Positions 22,033 to 23,106 of a DNA stretch of 23,106 bases are shown here, one piece after another (positions within the stretch are counted from its first letter, which is position 1; every line of letters begins with the position of its first letter). Source of the stretch: JBMNHG01 sp045627705 (GTDB lineage Bacteria; Verrucomicrobiota; Kiritimatiellia; RFP12; JBMNHG01); contig JAZQOE010000067.1 in NCBI GenBank assembly GCA_045627705.1, positions 1-23,106 on the forward strand. The letters run 5' to 3'. The translations under genes were made by a program, and so were the position numbers. Below the pieces are notes generated by a model, which worked only from the letters and a program-made list of their open reading frames with translations, was not told the origin of the DNA and made no database searches.

Positions 22033-22055
22033 TCTTAAATAGTCCCCTTAAGCAA
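22033..22055 (+). repeat. REP-like short repeat, copy D
   Basis: The plus strand reads TCTTAAATAGTC, then CCC, then CTTAAGCAA. It matches the minus-strand reading of copy C (16359-16385) over nearly its full length, lacking four central bases. Confidence 0.65.
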
Positions 22056-22097
22056 TAGTGTCGCGCTAAAGGCGGCAATCTGAGGCATTTTCGCATA

Positions 22098-22127
22098 TTG
22101 ATTTTCAATTCGCGGATAGATTAAAAT
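22098..22127 (+). promoter_or_regulatory. Sigma70-like promoter of the FnIII-protein gene
   Basis: TTGATT (22098-22103) and TAAAAT (22122-22127) are separated by 18 bases, matching the consensus at 4 of 6 and 5 of 6 positions. The surrounding DNA is AT-rich. The expected start near 22134 leaves a leader of about 31 bases with AAAGGG before the ATG. Confidence 0.6.
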
Positions 22128-22164
22128 AATTCCTCGTTCTTTTCTTCGAAAGAAAGGGCTCACG

Positions 22165-23106
22165 ATGTCTCTCTTCGCCTCCCGCCTCACCATGTCCCTT
22201 TGTTCTTTTGCCATCGCGGCATCGGCCTTCGCAATCGATGCGCCCGTGGCAACCGAAGCCACATCGCGCACTGCAAACGGCTTTACCGCGACCTGGGAGG
22301 CAGTCACCGGAGCAACATCCTACAAATTCGACCTATTCCGCGTGGGCGAGGCAGTATCGCAGTCTGCGACGGAAGGGTTTGACAACCTGACTTCAGACCC
22401 TTCGACAATTCCCAATGGCTGGGAAATTTCCAGCGGTTACGATATCAATAGTAGTTCCGGATATGCTGGCGCAAGTGTCCCCGCATTAAAGTTAACAGTT
22501 GATGGCAATACCATGACTTCATGCGCATACGATGGTATAGTCACAAATGTTTCATATACCGTCCGCTGTTCTTCGACAACGAAGACTTCGATATCCTTCG
22601 TGGGGCTTGATTCCAATAGGAATTGGGTATCGATCGCAGATGATTATGTATTTTCAGGCACAGGCAAGTTTTATCCAGGATTCTCTGTTGATCCTTCTCT
22701 CGGGATTACTCGTATTCAATTCGTCTTTAACCGTAAAGGAACAGCAGGTAATCTTAATCTCGACGATATCACCGTAACCTATTCGCACACCACCCTGGAG
22801 CCAGTCATTTCCGATTACGATGTCGGCAACGGGATCGCATACCCCGTTACGGACCTTGCTCCCGCGACATACCGCTATGTCGTGCGCGCGACTGACGGCG
22901 CGGGCACTTCCGCCGATTCCAACGCGATCGATGTCGAGGTCACGGGCATCAATCCTCAAGAGGAGGCGCCCGATGCGCCTGTCGCCCTTGCAGCGACTGG
23001 AATGTCCGCCACGGGTTTCACCGCAAACTGGACGCCAAGCGATGGCGCGACAGGCTACACTATCGACCTTGACTTGATTAACTCGACACCCGCCCGTCGC
23101 GTCACG
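22165..23106 (+). CDS. Secreted FnIII protein with nested domain (partial, runs off the window)
   Basis: There are 314 codons and no stop, so the C terminus lies beyond the window. The ATG at 22165 has AAAGGG upstream. A signal peptide of about 23 residues ends in AFA. The first fibronectin-III domain begins at residue 26 (TANGFTATWEAVTGATSYKF). It is interrupted at about 66-211 by a jelly-roll-like domain (EGFDNLTSDPSTIPNGWEIS, then PALKLTVDGN and NLDDITVTY) resembling N-terminal domains of choice-of-anchor J or extracellular nuclease proteins. It resumes with LAPATYRYVVRATDGAGTSA (231-250). A second FnIII starts at 271 with the same SATGFTANW pattern. The insert uses AT-rich codons (ATA, TTA, AGT, GGA) unlike its flanks. 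It is probably an extracellular or surface enzyme or adhesin, but the part that would say which is missing. Confidence 0.8.
   Translation, partial: MSLFASRLTMSLCSFAIAASAFAIDAPVATEATSRTANGFTATWEAVTGATSYKFDLFRVGEAVSQSATEGFDNLTSDPSTIPNGWEISSGYDINSSSGYAGASVPALKLTVDGNTMTSCAYDGIVTNVSYTVRCSSTTKTSISFVGLDSNRNWVSIADDYVFSGTGKFYPGFSVDPSLGITRIQFVFNRKGTAGNLNLDDITVTYSHTTLEPVISDYDVGNGIAYPVTDLAPATYRYVVRATDGAGTSADSNAIDVEVTGINPQEEAPDAPVALAATGMSATGFTANWTPSDGATGYTIDLDLINSTPARRVT

Larger units (their letters stand above)
21953..22164. other. Divergent intergenic region
   Basis: This is the space between two divergent genes. It holds REP-like copy D at 22033-22055 and the plus-strand promoter at 22098-22127. I found no convincing promoter for the minus-strand GATE fusion gene. 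Confidence 0.5.

Overview
The window is GC-rich, densely coding DNA from a Gram-negative bacterium. Two Kdo (LPS inner-core sugar) genes, lipoprotein-type signals, a giant secreted LamG/beta-helix protein with choice-of-anchor-Q-like ends, a sulfatase-superfamily/TPR protein and fibronectin-III proteins together resemble the PVC group (Kiritimatiellota/Lentisphaerota/Verrucomicrobiota). This placement is an inference from gene content; there is no rRNA or other phylogenetic marker that I could compare. Nearly everything is on the minus strand. The only plus-strand features are a tRNA-Gly and a secreted-protein gene that runs off the right edge.

Layout, left to right. 1-429: no convincing gene, one REP-like repeat. 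430-4946 (minus): a four-gene unit read as alaS (short form) > kdsD > class I methyltransferase > kdsB, with a sigma70-like promoter at 4997-5025. 4947-5383: intergenic, holding that promoter, a repeat copy and a strong terminator. 5384-12427 (minus): one 2347-residue secreted multidomain protein. 12570-12643 (plus): tRNA-Gly(CCC), followed by a perfect 15-bp hairpin terminator. 12723-14112 (minus): a three-gene unit of stand-alone glycogen-binding (CBM48) protein > ECF sigma factor > membrane zinc-finger anti-sigma factor, with a promoter-like site overlapped by an inverted repeat. 14249-16129 (minus): cytoplasmic-looking GH20 hexosaminidase. 16196-16280 (minus): tRNA-Leu(CAG) with promoter and terminator directly upstream of GH20. 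16429-18579 (minus): D-2-hydroxyacid dehydrogenase > dtd > short probable lipoprotein, all three overlapping. 18641-21952 (minus): an 1103-residue fusion of a GATE (nucleoside-recognition) membrane domain, an alkaline-phosphatase/sulfatase-superfamily domain and TPRs. 22165-end (plus): secreted FnIII protein with a foreign-looking domain nested inside its first FnIII.

Functionally, kdsD and kdsB act in the same pathway (ribulose-5-P to arabinose-5-P, then Kdo activation to CMP-Kdo), and alaS and dtd both serve tRNA aminoacylation quality. The CBM48/sigma/anti-sigma unit looks like a transmembrane-controlled regulon with a glycogen-binding partner. The large secreted proteins and GH20 suggest life on complex glycans.

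The most unusual items are: the GATE/AP-superfamily/TPR fusion with Thr where sulfatases carry Cys; the CBM48-ECF-anti-sigma operon; a truncated AlaS with a Cys cluster; two families of short dispersed palindromic or near-palindromic repeats; and the AT-rich domain nested in FnIII.
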